Assembly: GCA_964384025.1 (NCBI GenBank)
Contig: CAYLJJ010000076.1
Location: 1 to 35,922 of the forward strand
Source of the DNA: CAYLJJ01 sp964384025
Lineage (GTDB): Bacteria > Myxococcota_A > Bradymonadia > UBA7976 > UBA1532
Length of the DNA: 35,922 nucleotides
Direction of reading: 5' to 3'
Made by a program: the position numbers and the translations under genes. Below the pieces are notes generated by a model. It had not been told where the DNA came from, made no database searches, and worked only from the letters and a program-made list of their open reading frames with translations. This document shows, one piece after another, positions 14,333 to 22,837 of this stretch; position 1 is the first letter of the stretch; each line of letters opens with the position of its first letter.

Positions 14333-15253
14333 TTAGCGCAGCATCACAGCTTTGGGATCATGGCGTTTGAAATTGCGTAGGGCGCTCTCCTGAGAGCTGA
14401 CAACATAACAATACTTACAGCCCGCGATGCAGCTGTTATCCATACCAATATCCAGGCTCTTCAAGCAACGACAAGCAGTTCGAGTGGGGCTGGGTTTCAA
14501 GCCGCAAATCTGAGCCCTTAGAGCTTCTCCATAGGGAGCAAACATCTCTGGACCTGCGCACTGAGAGGGGGGCAGATTCCACTCTGGGTTGCTGCAAGAA
14601 CGCAGGGTCATTCCGTGCCGTTGAGCGATCTCCGCCAGCTCCCTCAAAAAGTGACCCAAATCTTCCCCCGCCTGGAGCAACTCAGGATAGCGGCGAGCCA
14701 CCTGCTTGTGACGATCAGGAGCGATCTGTCGAAACTGCACTAGAGGATCAGCGACACGGCGAACGGTCTTAGCATAGGGCTCAACGATCGAGGTGTTGAC
14801 CACCCGAGTCCTATCCGCTAGGGCCTGAGCGATATGACAGAAGTTCTCCCGGTGAAAGCTGATGTCGTAACGCTGAGAGATGACGATGGGATCGTAGCGC
14901 CACTGGATGCAGGCGGTGGAGGGTAAGCCCTCGGCGATCTCACAGAAGTCCTCTAAGACCCGCTTTAGAGGGGGCATATTGGGCTCAAGATCAGCACCAT
15001 ATCCTGTGATGGTGTACTGAAAGACGTAGGGAAGCTCTTCAGCCCGCAGCGCTGAGAGCTGCTCTTGGAAGGGCTGTGCATACTTCGTCCAGAAGAGATA
15101 GCCGATGAGATCTTCAGGTTTTAGAGAAGCTCGGCCATGACCGCCAAAGGCGTTGCGAAACTCAGCAAAGCCCGCCGCCCTACGCTGAGAGAACCAAGCA
15201 CCGTAGTAACGGGGGATGTCGGTCCTGCGAGAGGCGCTGATAATATGAGACAT
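14333..15253 (-). CDS. DUF1848 family protein with C-terminal Fe-S cysteine motif
   Basis: 306 residues from ATG 15253 (AAGGAG upstream). A longer frame to 15313 exists but lacks a binding site and falls before the conserved start SHIISASRRTDIPRYYGAWF, the DUF1848 signature. FWTKYAQPF, IQWRYDPIVIS and SIVEPYAKT are further family blocks. Near the C-terminus, GMDNSCIAGCKYCYVVSS gives Cys-x3-Cys-x2-Cys, as in radical SAM enzymes but at the opposite end of the protein. Additional cysteines (CRCLKSLDIG, CSNPEW, QCAGPE) may bind a second cluster. The reaction is unknown. The stop lies about 10 bp from the end of the insertion sequence, so the element inserted just behind this gene. Confidence 0.88.
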   Translation of the reverse strand: MSHIISASRRTDIPRYYGAWFSQRRAAGFAEFRNAFGGHGRASLKPEDLIGYLFWTKYAQPFQEQLSALRAEELPYVFQYTITGYGADLEPNMPPLKRVLEDFCEIAEGLPSTACIQWRYDPIVISQRYDISFHRENFCHIAQALADRTRVVNTSIVEPYAKTVRRVADPLVQFRQIAPDRHKQVARRYPELLQAGEDLGHFLRELAEIAQRHGMTLRSCSNPEWNLPPSQCAGPEMFAPYGEALRAQICGLKPSPTRTACRCLKSLDIGMDNSCIAGCKYCYVVSSQESALRNFKRHDPKAVMLR

Positions 15254-15457
15254 TTTTTCAGGGCTCCTTTCTTCCTCTTGTTCAGGAGGTCTAAATGGTG
15301 CCTCCCTGGACATATTTCACGGATTCAGAGCCCTACTATAGTTCAGTGCTCATTCAGCTTACAGCTCCGAACAAAAGAAAACTACAAGCGAGGCGCCTGG
15401 ACGCTCCCCACCGCAGCCTCTATCCTTTGGCGAGCCCAAAGCGGATGAGGTGAAAGG

Positions 15458-17620
15458 GTGAGAAACTCAAAGAGAGAAGCGCTTAAATGGGGCCTGCTGC
15501 TGTCTCTGTTCTGGACAGATCCAGCGCAGGCTCAGAGCTGCGAATATCCAGGCGTCCTGATCATCCTGGATCGCTCTGCCAGTATGAATCGCCTCATCGA
15601 TGGTGAAACTCGCTGGGCCATCGCTCAAGATGCGGTGACCATCCTGCTTCAACAACATGACGAAGCTGCTCACTTTGGACTGATGCTCTATCCGGGTCCC
15701 TCAGGGGAGAACCCGATGAGCATCGATATGGCTACCGCTTGCTTGACCGATGGTATTGATCGGGGCTGCACCCCCGCGCAGCCCCGTTGCACCCCTGGGG
15801 AGGTGGTCGTTCCCATCGGCCCTCACACCAGCGCAGCGATCCAAGCTCAGCTCGCTTGGCCAGATGAGCTGAGTCACGCTTACACCCCCACTTGGCAATC
15901 TTTAGAGGCTGCGCATCGTGAGCCCAGCCTTCACGAGCATGGGCGGCGTAACTTTGTGATCCTGATCACTGATGGCTGGCAATGCTGCGATTTAACTGGC
16001 GGCAATAGCTGCGGAGCTACAGGAGGGCCTCTGGTTGAAAAGATCGAACAACTTCTTCAAGGCGGCGTGACCCCCTTCGTATTGGGCTTTGGGAGCAACG
16101 TCGATGTAAGGAGTCTACAGAATATGGCGATCGCCGCAGGAACCGCACGACCTGGCTGTGATCCCAGCGGAGGAGAGGTGGGAGATGGGAATCACTGTTA
16201 CTATCAAGCAGATGATCATTTCGAGCTGACCGGAATGTTGGACGATATCGTACGGCAGATCTCAGAGGAGCTTTGCGACGGCTGGGATAATGACTGTGAT
16301 GGCATCATTGATGGTCTGACCCGCTCCTGTCAGAGCGCCTGTGGTCGAGGAGAGGAGATCTGCGTTAACGGTCATTGGATGGAGTGTAACGCAGGCGATG
16401 CCATGCCGGAGGAGTGCAACGGCCTGGATGATGATTGCGACGATCTCATTGATGAGGATCTCAACCGTTCCTGCGGGACCGCCTGTGGTCCAGGCTCTGA
16501 GCGCTGCCTCTCAGGGCAGTGGACAGAGTGCGATGCTCCTGCACCTCGCGAGGAGCGCTGCAATGGTGAGGATGACAACTGTGATGGGGTGGTCGATGAG
16601 GGCTGCGATTGTCAGATGGGAGAGAGCCGCGCCTGTGGTAACAGCGAGGGGAGCTGCCAGAACGGTACACAGCGCTGTGAAGCAAACGGGATCTGGGGGA
16701 CCTGTCAAGGTGGAATCGGACCTGAGGCGGAGCGCTGTGATGGCCTGGACAATGACTGTGATGGCCTCATTGATGGCCTCTCAGAGCCTTGCTCAACCGC
16801 CTGTGGTGCTGGAGAGCGCCGCTGTGAGCGAGGAGAGTGGAGGGAATGCGATGCCCCTCTCGCCCGAGCAGAGGAGTGCAACAGCCTCGATGATGATTGT
16901 GATGGTCGCATAGATGAAGATCTGATCCGCAGCTGCTCTAACCTCTGTGGGAGGGGAAACCAGCGTTGTGAGGGGGGCAGTTGGAGTCAATGTGACGCCC
17001 GCGAGCCGATACCCGAGATCTGCGGCAACGGCTTTGATGACAACTGTGACACCTGGGTAGATGAGGAGTGTGAGTGCAGTGATGGGGAGACGCAGCCCTG
17101 TGGGGTTGCCCTTGGCATTTGTGAGCAGGGGCTTCAGACTTGTCGGGATGGGCGCTGGGGCCAATGTGAAGGAGCCTTTGAGGGGAATGTAGAGATCTGT
17201 GATGGTCTGGATAATGACTGTGATGGCAGCGTGGACAATGGCGTCCTCTGCGCAGCGGGGGAGTCCTGTATGTGTGGAGCCTGTGCCCTGCCCTGCCCCA
17301 TGGGTGAATGTGAGGGGAGCGCTGGAGAGTGTATTTATGGCTATTGTGTCGTGGACAACTGCCCCGAGGGTCAAATCTGCATTGAGGCTGCTTGTCAGCA
17401 TGATGGAGAGAGGCTGCCGGACTTAGGCTCCTCTGAGCCTCCTGTCCAGAGTCTATCTGATGTGGGACCGCGACCCATTCCAGGCTTAGGGGCTGAGCCC
17501 AACGAGGCGGCTCCTGTTGGAGACTGTAACTGTCAAACCACCCCCTCATCTCCTACAGCGTTGATGCTCTTAATGCTGGGGTTGCTGAGCCTTAGATTCA
17601 GACGTTCCGACCGTAACTAG
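15458..17620 (+). CDS. Secreted vWA-domain protein with MopE-like Cys/Asp repeats and MYXO-CTERM-like tail
   Basis: 720 residues from GTG 15458 (AGGTGAAAGG upstream). A signal peptide (about 1-25) is followed by a von Willebrand A domain (about 30-270) with a MIDAS motif D38-x-S40-x-S42 (ILDRSASMN) and ITDGW. Then come seven repeats like CDGWDNDCDGIIDG, each with an acidic calcium/metal-binding loop, alternating with Cys-rich RxCxxxCGxGxxxC blocks. This is the MopE-like putative metal-binding repeat common in Myxococcota. The end, CNCQTTPSSP, a hydrophobic helix and RFRRSDRN, fits a MYXO-CTERM sorting tail. Likely a cell-surface metal-binding or adhesion protein. A small mobile element is inserted exactly at the TAG stop without changing the frame. 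Confidence 0.9.
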   Translation: MRNSKREALKWGLLLSLFWTDPAQAQSCEYPGVLIILDRSASMNRLIDGETRWAIAQDAVTILLQQHDEAAHFGLMLYPGPSGENPMSIDMATACLTDGIDRGCTPAQPRCTPGEVVVPIGPHTSAAIQAQLAWPDELSHAYTPTWQSLEAAHREPSLHEHGRRNFVILITDGWQCCDLTGGNSCGATGGPLVEKIEQLLQGGVTPFVLGFGSNVDVRSLQNMAIAAGTARPGCDPSGGEVGDGNHCYYQADDHFELTGMLDDIVRQISEELCDGWDNDCDGIIDGLTRSCQSACGRGEEICVNGHWMECNAGDAMPEECNGLDDDCDDLIDEDLNRSCGTACGPGSERCLSGQWTECDAPAPREERCNGEDDNCDGVVDEGCDCQMGESRACGNSEGSCQNGTQRCEANGIWGTCQGGIGPEAERCDGLDNDCDGLIDGLSEPCSTACGAGERRCERGEWRECDAPLARAEECNSLDDDCDGRIDEDLIRSCSNLCGRGNQRCEGGSWSQCDAREPIPEICGNGFDDNCDTWVDEECECSDGETQPCGVALGICEQGLQTCRDGRWGQCEGAFEGNVEICDGLDNDCDGSVDNGVLCAAGESCMCGACALPCPMGECEGSAGECIYGYCVVDNCPEGQICIEAACQHDGERLPDLGSSEPPVQSLSDVGPRPIPGLGAEPNEAAPVGDCNCQTTPSSPTALMLLMLGLLSLRFRRSDRN

Positions 17621-17897
17621 AGCTGAATCCAGCGGATTTGGTGGTTTGAATCATCCTCGAATCCGTCCTTCCTACCCCTCCTGCTTTTGCGCAACTAACC
17701 AAGTGACAGCAATACCAAATACTTAAGGCTCAAACGGCTTCTCGTACCACGATAACCGGCTGCAAAACCTGCTCATTGCTGCCTCCATGACCGGCGAGGC
17801 GCCGCAAGCACCGAAGCTGAACAGGGACCTAAAAGTTCTTGGCAGGTCGTAAACCCCGAGAATGATTCAAACCACCAAATCTGCTGGACTCAGAGAG
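17619..17897. mobile_element. Miniature inverted-repeat element B with target duplication
   Basis: 37-bp terminal inverted repeats at 17623-17659 and 17857-17893 match at 34 of 37 positions (core GGATTTGGTGGTTTGAATCA). They are flanked by a direct repeat AGAG (17619-17622 and 17894-17897), a classic 4-bp target site duplication. The interior of about 200 bp has no gene. The left duplication overlaps the TAG stop of the vWA gene, and the right lies 2 bp from the stop of the convergent HEAT-repeat gene. The interior shares two short motifs with element A, although the termini are unrelated. The stem could also act as a bidirectional transcription stop between the convergent genes. Confidence 0.85.
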
Positions 17898-17899
17898 GC

Positions 17900-19126
17900 T
17901 TACTTGCTCTTGGCGATCAGATCATCCAGTTTACGAATGACGTGCTTATCATCACCCTCTGGTTCTCCGATTTTCTTCTTAACTGCCTCTAAAGCGGCCT
18001 TATCAGCACCCAGTTTCTGGAAGGTCGAGGCAGCCCCACTGCGGCCCAACCAGTAGAACTTCTTATCTAGGATGATATCTTTGAGGATCTTCCTGACTTT
18101 CTCCGCCTTATACCAGCTCGCCTGCTTCTGAAACTCTGCTTTCTTGGCCCAATCTAAGCCGGAGATCACTGTCCAAATCTCCTTTACGCGGGGCTTCTGC
18201 TTTAGACGATCTAAGGTCAACTTATAGGCCTTCTTACTCGGGGTCTTATGAGGGATAGGAGAGGACCACATCCCGATCAGACCTCGGAGACAGGCAGCGT
18301 ACATCTTGGGGTTGCTCTTGCTCTCCTTGGTGTACTTCTTGAGAATGGGGAGCGCACGCTCATCAGCACGAGCGCCGATATATTTGCAGGCGTAGGCGCG
18401 GACCTCCTCCTTGGGATCCTCTTCGATCATCTTGATGGCAGCCTCAAGGGTGCCCTCAGTCCCTGCAGCCCAAGAAGCTGTCAGAGCGCTGACGACCTGA
18501 ATCCGCACCTTGAGGTTCTTGTGTTGGGTGGAGGCTAAGAGCATCTTGCGCACCTCATCACTCTTCTTGATGGAACTCGCCACGGTACGGATGAGTTGCT
18601 TAAGGACCATCGGATCCTTCTCATCCTTGGCTGCAGCGATGATCACCTTTTGGCTCTCATCGGTGGCCCCAAAGATAGAACTCATCAACTGAGAGGATTG
18701 GAGACGTACAGCGGGGCTCTTATGCCCGATATGTTTGCGACCCAGGCTCGCCAAAGCCCCTCCTGCAGTCTTTAGGAGGGTGCGGCTGTGCTTACGCGCC
18801 TTATCAAAAGCCTTCCAGGCTTCACATTTGCGATCAATACCGTACTGTCCAACTTTGCAAGCTTCTAGGCCCAAGAGGAAGGTTTCATACTCAGCGAGGG
18901 TGACCTCTTTGCGCTCCCTCCCGGGATTGGCGGGGGCCTCCTCAACCCTCTTTGATGCAAGCTCTCCCTGTTTGAGCTTCTTCAGTGCCTCCGCGCTGGG
19001 CTCCTTTAGATCGTTGGGCTTGACCGCAAGCGTGGCGGCATCGGGCTCCTGAGATTTGCCCCTCTTGGCGTTATTGCAGGCGCTCAAGAGTGCAAAGATG
19101 GACAGGATCAGAAACAGGCTCTTCAT
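17900..19126 (-). CDS. HEAT-repeat lipoprotein
   Basis: 408 residues from ATG 19126, which has GGGAGAGAGAG just upstream and begins a lipoprotein signal MKSLFLILSIFALLSAC with the lipid-bearing Cys at 17; the frame is open further upstream but without such a start. After a charged linker (about 20-75) there is a Cys-containing segment (LEACKVGQYGIDRKCEAWKA) and then alpha-helical HEAT-like repeats (about 130-290: SPAVRLQSSQLMSSIFG, NLKVRIQVVSALTASW, EEVRAYACKYIGARADERAL). Very lysine-rich. HEAT repeats usually mediate protein contacts; being lipid-anchored it likely scaffolds something at the outer membrane or periplasm. Partners unknown. Convergent with the vWA gene. Confidence 0.82.
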   Translation of the reverse strand: MKSLFLILSIFALLSACNNAKRGKSQEPDAATLAVKPNDLKEPSAEALKKLKQGELASKRVEEAPANPGRERKEVTLAEYETFLLGLEACKVGQYGIDRKCEAWKAFDKARKHSRTLLKTAGGALASLGRKHIGHKSPAVRLQSSQLMSSIFGATDESQKVIIAAAKDEKDPMVLKQLIRTVASSIKKSDEVRKMLLASTQHKNLKVRIQVVSALTASWAAGTEGTLEAAIKMIEEDPKEEVRAYACKYIGARADERALPILKKYTKESKSNPKMYAACLRGLIGMWSSPIPHKTPSKKAYKLTLDRLKQKPRVKEIWTVISGLDWAKKAEFQKQASWYKAEKVRKILKDIILDKKFYWLGRSGAASTFQKLGADKAALEAVKKKIGEPEGDDKHVIRKLDDLIAKSK

Positions 19127-19289
19127 CTCTCTCTCCCTATATTTTTGACTGGGGCTGAGTCTGTCGGCTCTATTCATGATCGTCAAGATGGAGCTGCTTC
19201 TCAAAGAGGAGAGAGCGCTTGTGCTGGGCAAGCTGCCCTAAAAACAGTAGATTTCTCTCACCTAAATAGAGAGCAGCCAGAGGCTTGAT

Positions 19290-20189
19290 TTGCGCAGCAC
19301 CATTCGATCAATAGAGCGATTTGATGGTCGCCAAGAGCTGCGGATCAGCCCTGAAGGAGAGCCTCTCGCAGCCTGCGCTTTCCCCTGGCCCAGAGGCTGG
19401 GAAGCCAGCTGTCCACTCTGGAGTCCTCCACCTCTTTGGAAGATGACGCCTCTCCTGGAGCTGCGTCGGGGTGATGGCTTGCTCAAGCTCTGGGTTGCTC
19501 GCTTTGGCGTCGAGGTAGAGGGCTTGAGCTTTCTGATGATGCAGCGCCCTGGAGCCTGGAGCGACAGAGGCTGGAAGGGGCTTCGGCTGGCTTATGCTCG
19601 TAAGGGAACGGCGAGGTGGTGGGTCGAGCACTCCGGTCCTGCCCTACACCTGCTTGAAGCTCAGGGCAGCGCGCTAAGCTTCCTCCCCATCGCTGCTCAG
19701 GGTCTTCGCTCCCTCAGCGGCCTTCGCTGTGAGGCCCTAAAGAGGCTCTCTCTGGGAGGGCTTAAGAGCTTGTCTCTCCGCTCTTGGAGCCTCACAGAGG
19801 AGCCCAAGCCTCATGGTCAACTGCTACAGCGCCTAGAATTAAGGAGCGCTCAGGGCCAGCTGCGCGCCCTCATCCGGGTTCAGGGCGTTGATCGCCGCGT
19901 GTTGCCAGGCTTTGATCCTTCTCTACTCCTGGAGGAGAGCCGAAGGAGGCGAGCGCGGCTTAAGCTCCAAGCGCCAGTTCAAGATCCCGGCCCTGATGGT
20001 CCCGCCCAGCTTTGGCAGGGAGAGGGCCTGGAGGAGGAGAAGGTTGAGTTGCGCTTAGCGCTGCGTCAGATAGGCCCCTGTCTGCTGATGGTGGAGGGGA
20101 TCTGGTTCAACACCGAGCAGACTCTCCTGAGCCGCCTCAACGCTCGCCGCCATTTTGATCTGATCCTCAAAAGCGCTCAGATCGATTGA
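19290..20189 (+). CDS. Hypothetical protein, family not recognised
   Basis: 299 residues, starting at TTG 19290 with AGAGG upstream. No signal peptide, membrane helix or known motif was seen. The composition is rich in Leu, Arg, Gly and Trp, with alternating hydrophobic strands (LLKLWVARFGVEVEGLSFLM, GLRLAYARKGTARWWVEH, LRSWSLTEEP) that suggest a beta-rich fold. GC content and codon use match the sigma-factor row just downstream. It may be the first gene of that row, since only 47 bp separate it from the rpoH-like gene. Reality as a gene is supported by length and codon use; function is unknown. Confidence 0.6.
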   Translation: MRSTIRSIERFDGRQELRISPEGEPLAACAFPWPRGWEASCPLWSPPPLWKMTPLLELRRGDGLLKLWVARFGVEVEGLSFLMMQRPGAWSDRGWKGLRLAYARKGTARWWVEHSGPALHLLEAQGSALSFLPIAAQGLRSLSGLRCEALKRLSLGGLKSLSLRSWSLTEEPKPHGQLLQRLELRSAQGQLRALIRVQGVDRRVLPGFDPSLLLEESRRRRARLKLQAPVQDPGPDGPAQLWQGEGLEEEKVELRLALRQIGPCLLMVEGIWFNTEQTLLSRLNARRHFDLILKSAQID

Positions 20190-20236
20190 CGCTCCCCTTT
20201 TGAGGACTATCATCCCTAATATTCAATGGAGGCGCT

Positions 20237-21139
20237 TTGAAAGAAGTGGGAGAGATCAAACCCAGTGGAGCAGAGCTGCTCAAGGCGGACAACTTCACCC
20301 TCTATTTGGCTGAGATCCGGCGCTATCCCATGCTCAGCCGCGAAGAGGAGAATGAGCGCGCTCGAGCTTATTATGAGGATGGAGATATCGAGGCGGGTCG
20401 AGATTTGGTGACAGGGAACCTCCGGTTGGTGGTGAAGATCGCCTTGGAATATCGCCGCGCCTGGGTAAACGTTATGGATCTGGTGCAGGAAGGCAATATC
20501 GGCCTCTCCGAAGCGGTGAAGCGCTTTGATCCCTATCGAGGGGTACGCTTTGGGAGCTTCGCACGCTACTGGATCCGGGCCTTGATCCTCCAATTTATCC
20601 TCAAGAACTTTCGCCTCATCTCCTTCGCCAACACCCGCGCAGGGCGAAAGCTCTTCTTTCGCCTGGAAAAGGAGCGCAACCGCTTGGTCAATGAGTTTGG
20701 AGAAGCTACTCCCAAGCAGCTGGCTCACTCCCTAGAGGTGAGCGAGGATGATATCGTCGCCGCCACGCTCCTACGCCAACCCAGCCTCTCTCTAAGCGCC
20801 CCCAAGAGCGATGGAGATGATCGTCGCTCTCTCAGTGAGGTGATCCCGGCTCAAGGAGCAGGCGTAGAGGAGGCGGTGGTTCACAACGAGCTGATGAGCA
20901 CCGTTGAGAAGAAGATGCGAGCCTTCGCAGGGCAGCTTAAGGAGGAGCGTGAGCGCGCCATCTGGTATGAGCGCCTGATCGCTGAGGAGCCGGTGGCCCT
21001 CGCGGCCCTGGGTAAGCGCTTTGGGGTCTCCAGAGAGCGCATCCGACAGGTGGAGGTGCGCATCAAGCAGCGCCTCAAGGCTCACCTCCTCCAGGAGCTT
21101 GGAGATGAGATCGAGTTGGACTTCAGCCAACGCGACTAA
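20237..21139 (+). CDS. RpoH-like alternative sigma-70 factor
   Basis: 300 residues from TTG 20237, with GGAGG six bases upstream. Sigma-70 regions in order: 1.2 (about 18-45, LYLAEIRRYPMLSREEENE), 2.1-2.4 (NLRLVVKIALEYRR, MDLVQEGNIGLSEAVKRFDP, RFGSFARYWIRALILQFIL), an RpoH-box-like segment RKLFFRLEKERNRL in place of QRKLFFNLR, region 3 and region 4.2 (GKRFGVSRERIRQVEVRIKQ). This is the layout of heat-shock sigma-32 (284 residues in E. coli). Likely directs a stress regulon, but no sigma-32-type promoter was found before the Hsp70 operon in this window. YqeY follows 11 bp downstream. Confidence 0.88.
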   Translation: MKEVGEIKPSGAELLKADNFTLYLAEIRRYPMLSREEENERARAYYEDGDIEAGRDLVTGNLRLVVKIALEYRRAWVNVMDLVQEGNIGLSEAVKRFDPYRGVRFGSFARYWIRALILQFILKNFRLISFANTRAGRKLFFRLEKERNRLVNEFGEATPKQLAHSLEVSEDDIVAATLLRQPSLSLSAPKSDGDDRRSLSEVIPAQGAGVEEAVVHNELMSTVEKKMRAFAGQLKEERERAIWYERLIAEEPVALAALGKRFGVSRERIRQVEVRIKQRLKAHLLQELGDEIELDFSQRD

Positions 21140-21150
21140 AAGGAGAAAGT

Positions 21151-21594
21151 ATGTCTATCAGCGCCCGACTCAACGAGCAGCTCAAGAGCGCGATGCGGAG
21201 CAAAGATAAGCGGAGCCTACAGGTGATCCGCATGGTCAAATCGAAGATGACCGAGAGGAAGACCCGGAAGGGCTTCTCTGGTGAGGAGAATGACGCCCTC
21301 TGGCTTGAGGTGATCGCTGCCTATTACAAGAGCCAGAAGAAGGGGCTTCAGATCTATCAAGAGCTGAACGCCAGCGATGAGATCAGAGAGCTGGAGTGGG
21401 AGCTGGCTTGGTTGGAGACCTTCCTCCCCAAGAAGGCTGATGAAGAGACCCTGCGCCTCTGGATCGCTGAGGCGCTCGCGGGGATGGGACCTTCTCCAAA
21501 TTTCGGTCAGGTGATGGGTGCAGTGATGCGGCTTCATAAGGCTGAGGTGGATCCCAACACACTCCGCGCTCTCATCAAAGAGGCCCTGGCCTGA
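21151..21594 (+). CDS. yqeY: GatB/YqeY domain protein
   Basis: 147 residues, the usual size for free-standing YqeY. Family blocks: LKSAMRSKDKRSLQVIRMVK, EENDALWLEVIAAYYKSQKK, ELEWELAWLETFLPKKADEE and FGQVMGAVMRLHKAEVDPNT. The fold is that of the tRNA-binding tail domain of GatB amidotransferase and is thought to touch tRNA; its own role is not known. The ATG follows AAAAGGAGAAAGT and lies 11 bp after the sigma factor, so both are probably co-transcribed. YqeY next to a sigma-70 gene is often seen in bacteria (next to rpoD/dnaG). Confidence 0.9.
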   Translation: MSISARLNEQLKSAMRSKDKRSLQVIRMVKSKMTERKTRKGFSGEENDALWLEVIAAYYKSQKKGLQIYQELNASDEIRELEWELAWLETFLPKKADEETLRLWIAEALAGMGPSPNFGQVMGAVMRLHKAEVDPNTLRALIKEALA

Positions 21595-21618
21595 ACAATC
21601 CGTCACTGTGAGGCGAAG

Positions 21619-22344
21619 ATGCTGAAGATCCGAGGAGCGCTCTTGGAGGCTGCGCTGGAGCGAGCCCAGGGGCGCTTTATCGCAGATGTTCGGGTGGGGC
21701 TGAGCTATACCGCGCTGTGCTTGGATGATGGCGCTCTGGGAGTTGCCCTCAACCTCTTTAGGGGGCAGCACAGCGCTCCTTTTGAGCAGCCTATGCAGGG
21801 CCTCGCAGCGCTCAAGCTCCTTGAGCTGCTCCCCTCCTCTGATCCGATTCAAGCGGCGCTGGGTTTGGCAACCCTGAACGCCCTGGTGAACAACAGCGCA
21901 CCAGCGCAGCCTGGTGATCTCATGGAGATTTTGGAGCTGCGCCCAGATGATCGCGTCGCCATGGTGGGGCATTTTCGCCCCCTCCTCCCCCGGTTGCAGG
22001 CGCGGGTGGCGGAGATCCAGATCTATCAAGAGGATGATCCAGAGCTGCTGCCCCCTGAAGCGGCGCCTGAGGGAGTAGCTCACTCCACAGTGGCCCTTAT
22101 CACCGCCAGCGCCCTGCTCAATGGTAGCCTGCCAGCGCTCTTGGAGGCCGCTTCAGGCTGTCGAGAGTGTGTCCTCTTGGGGCCCACCACTCCGCTGCTC
22201 TCTCAAGCTTTTAAAGGGAGCTCCTTGACCCTCCTCTCAGGGATTCAGATCCCCGCCCCTGAGCCGATCTTGGGGATCGTCAGTGAAGGGGGGGGCATGC
22301 AGCGCTTTAAACAGCACGTGAGCAAGGTATGTTTGAGGATCTGA
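21619..22344 (+). CDS. DUF4213/DUF364 protein (putative metal-chelation family)
   Basis: 241 residues. The N-terminal third (about 1-75) resembles DUF4213 (VRVGLSYTALCLDDGALGVA); the rest resembles DUF364, a Rossmann-like domain: ALGLATLNALVN, DRVAMVGHFRPLLPRL, VALITASALLNGSLPALLEA and CVLLGPTTPLLSQ. The family is annotated as a putative heavy-metal chelator, known from structure rather than from a proven reaction. The ATG follows GAGGCGAAG, 24 bp after yqeY. The next gene starts 16 bp before this one ends, which suggests coupled translation. Confidence 0.82.
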   Translation: MLKIRGALLEAALERAQGRFIADVRVGLSYTALCLDDGALGVALNLFRGQHSAPFEQPMQGLAALKLLELLPSSDPIQAALGLATLNALVNNSAPAQPGDLMEILELRPDDRVAMVGHFRPLLPRLQARVAEIQIYQEDDPELLPPEAAPEGVAHSTVALITASALLNGSLPALLEAASGCRECVLLGPTTPLLSQAFKGSSLTLLSGIQIPAPEPILGIVSEGGGMQRFKQHVSKVCLRI

Positions 22345-22811
22345 GAGAGCCTGACTATCTGCGCTGGAAGGCGCAGCTCCCGAAGCTCTGTGAAGCCCCC
22401 GCGTTAACGCGGGCCCGAGCTTATGGAGCGAGCATCGCTGGGCGAGCACAGGAGCAGCGGCGCGTAGAGCACGCCTTGGCTGGCCCCGCGCCTCCGGGCC
22501 TCTACTCCTTTCGCGCCTTCTGGTCTGGGCGTGATCCCTACACCGCGACTTGGCTGGAGAGTCTCGGGGTGCATCCCTTGGGGGCCGCGCATGAGCCCCC
22601 TCAATCTGGCGCTGAGCTGCTCGCCTTTGGGAGCCTGCGCCTGAGGCTGGAGGGGGGGCTGTTCTTGGATGAACAGGAGCGCTCTTGGGGAGAGCATCTC
22701 CTGGGAGCGCTCAAGCGCCTCCTTCAAAATCGAGCCCAGGAGGTTGAGCAGGAGCGAGGCTATGAGATCCTCTGGATCGAAGAGGCGATCAGCGCTTTCT
22801 GGAGTGGTTGA
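22329..22811 (+). CDS. Hypothetical protein downstream of the DUF364 gene
   Basis: 160 residues, overlapping the preceding gene by 16 bp (ATG at 22329). The binding site GAGCAAGG lies inside the DUF364 gene. No family recognised. Seen: a basic helical N-terminus (REPDYLRWKAQLPKL), an Ala/Pro/Gly-rich middle with WSGRDPYTATWLESLG, and a charged helical C-terminus. No signal peptide, membrane helix or cysteine cluster. The overlap suggests that it works with, or is made at the same level as, the DUF364 protein. Confidence 0.6.
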   Translation: MFEDLREPDYLRWKAQLPKLCEAPALTRARAYGASIAGRAQEQRRVEHALAGPAPPGLYSFRAFWSGRDPYTATWLESLGVHPLGAAHEPPQSGAELLAFGSLRLRLEGGLFLDEQERSWGEHLLGALKRLLQNRAQEVEQERGYEILWIEEAISAFWSG

Positions 22812-22837
22812 AAAGATGGTAATGAAGCCTGAAGCCC

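Noticed and set aside
16793..17549. Minus-strand frames of about 200 codons in the vWA/MopE-like gene
   Set aside because: Open only because the repetitive Cys/Asp coding strand avoids stops on the other strand.
21217..22083. 288-codon minus-strand frame across yqeY and the DUF364 gene
   Set aside because: Antisense to two recognised families; no start signal.
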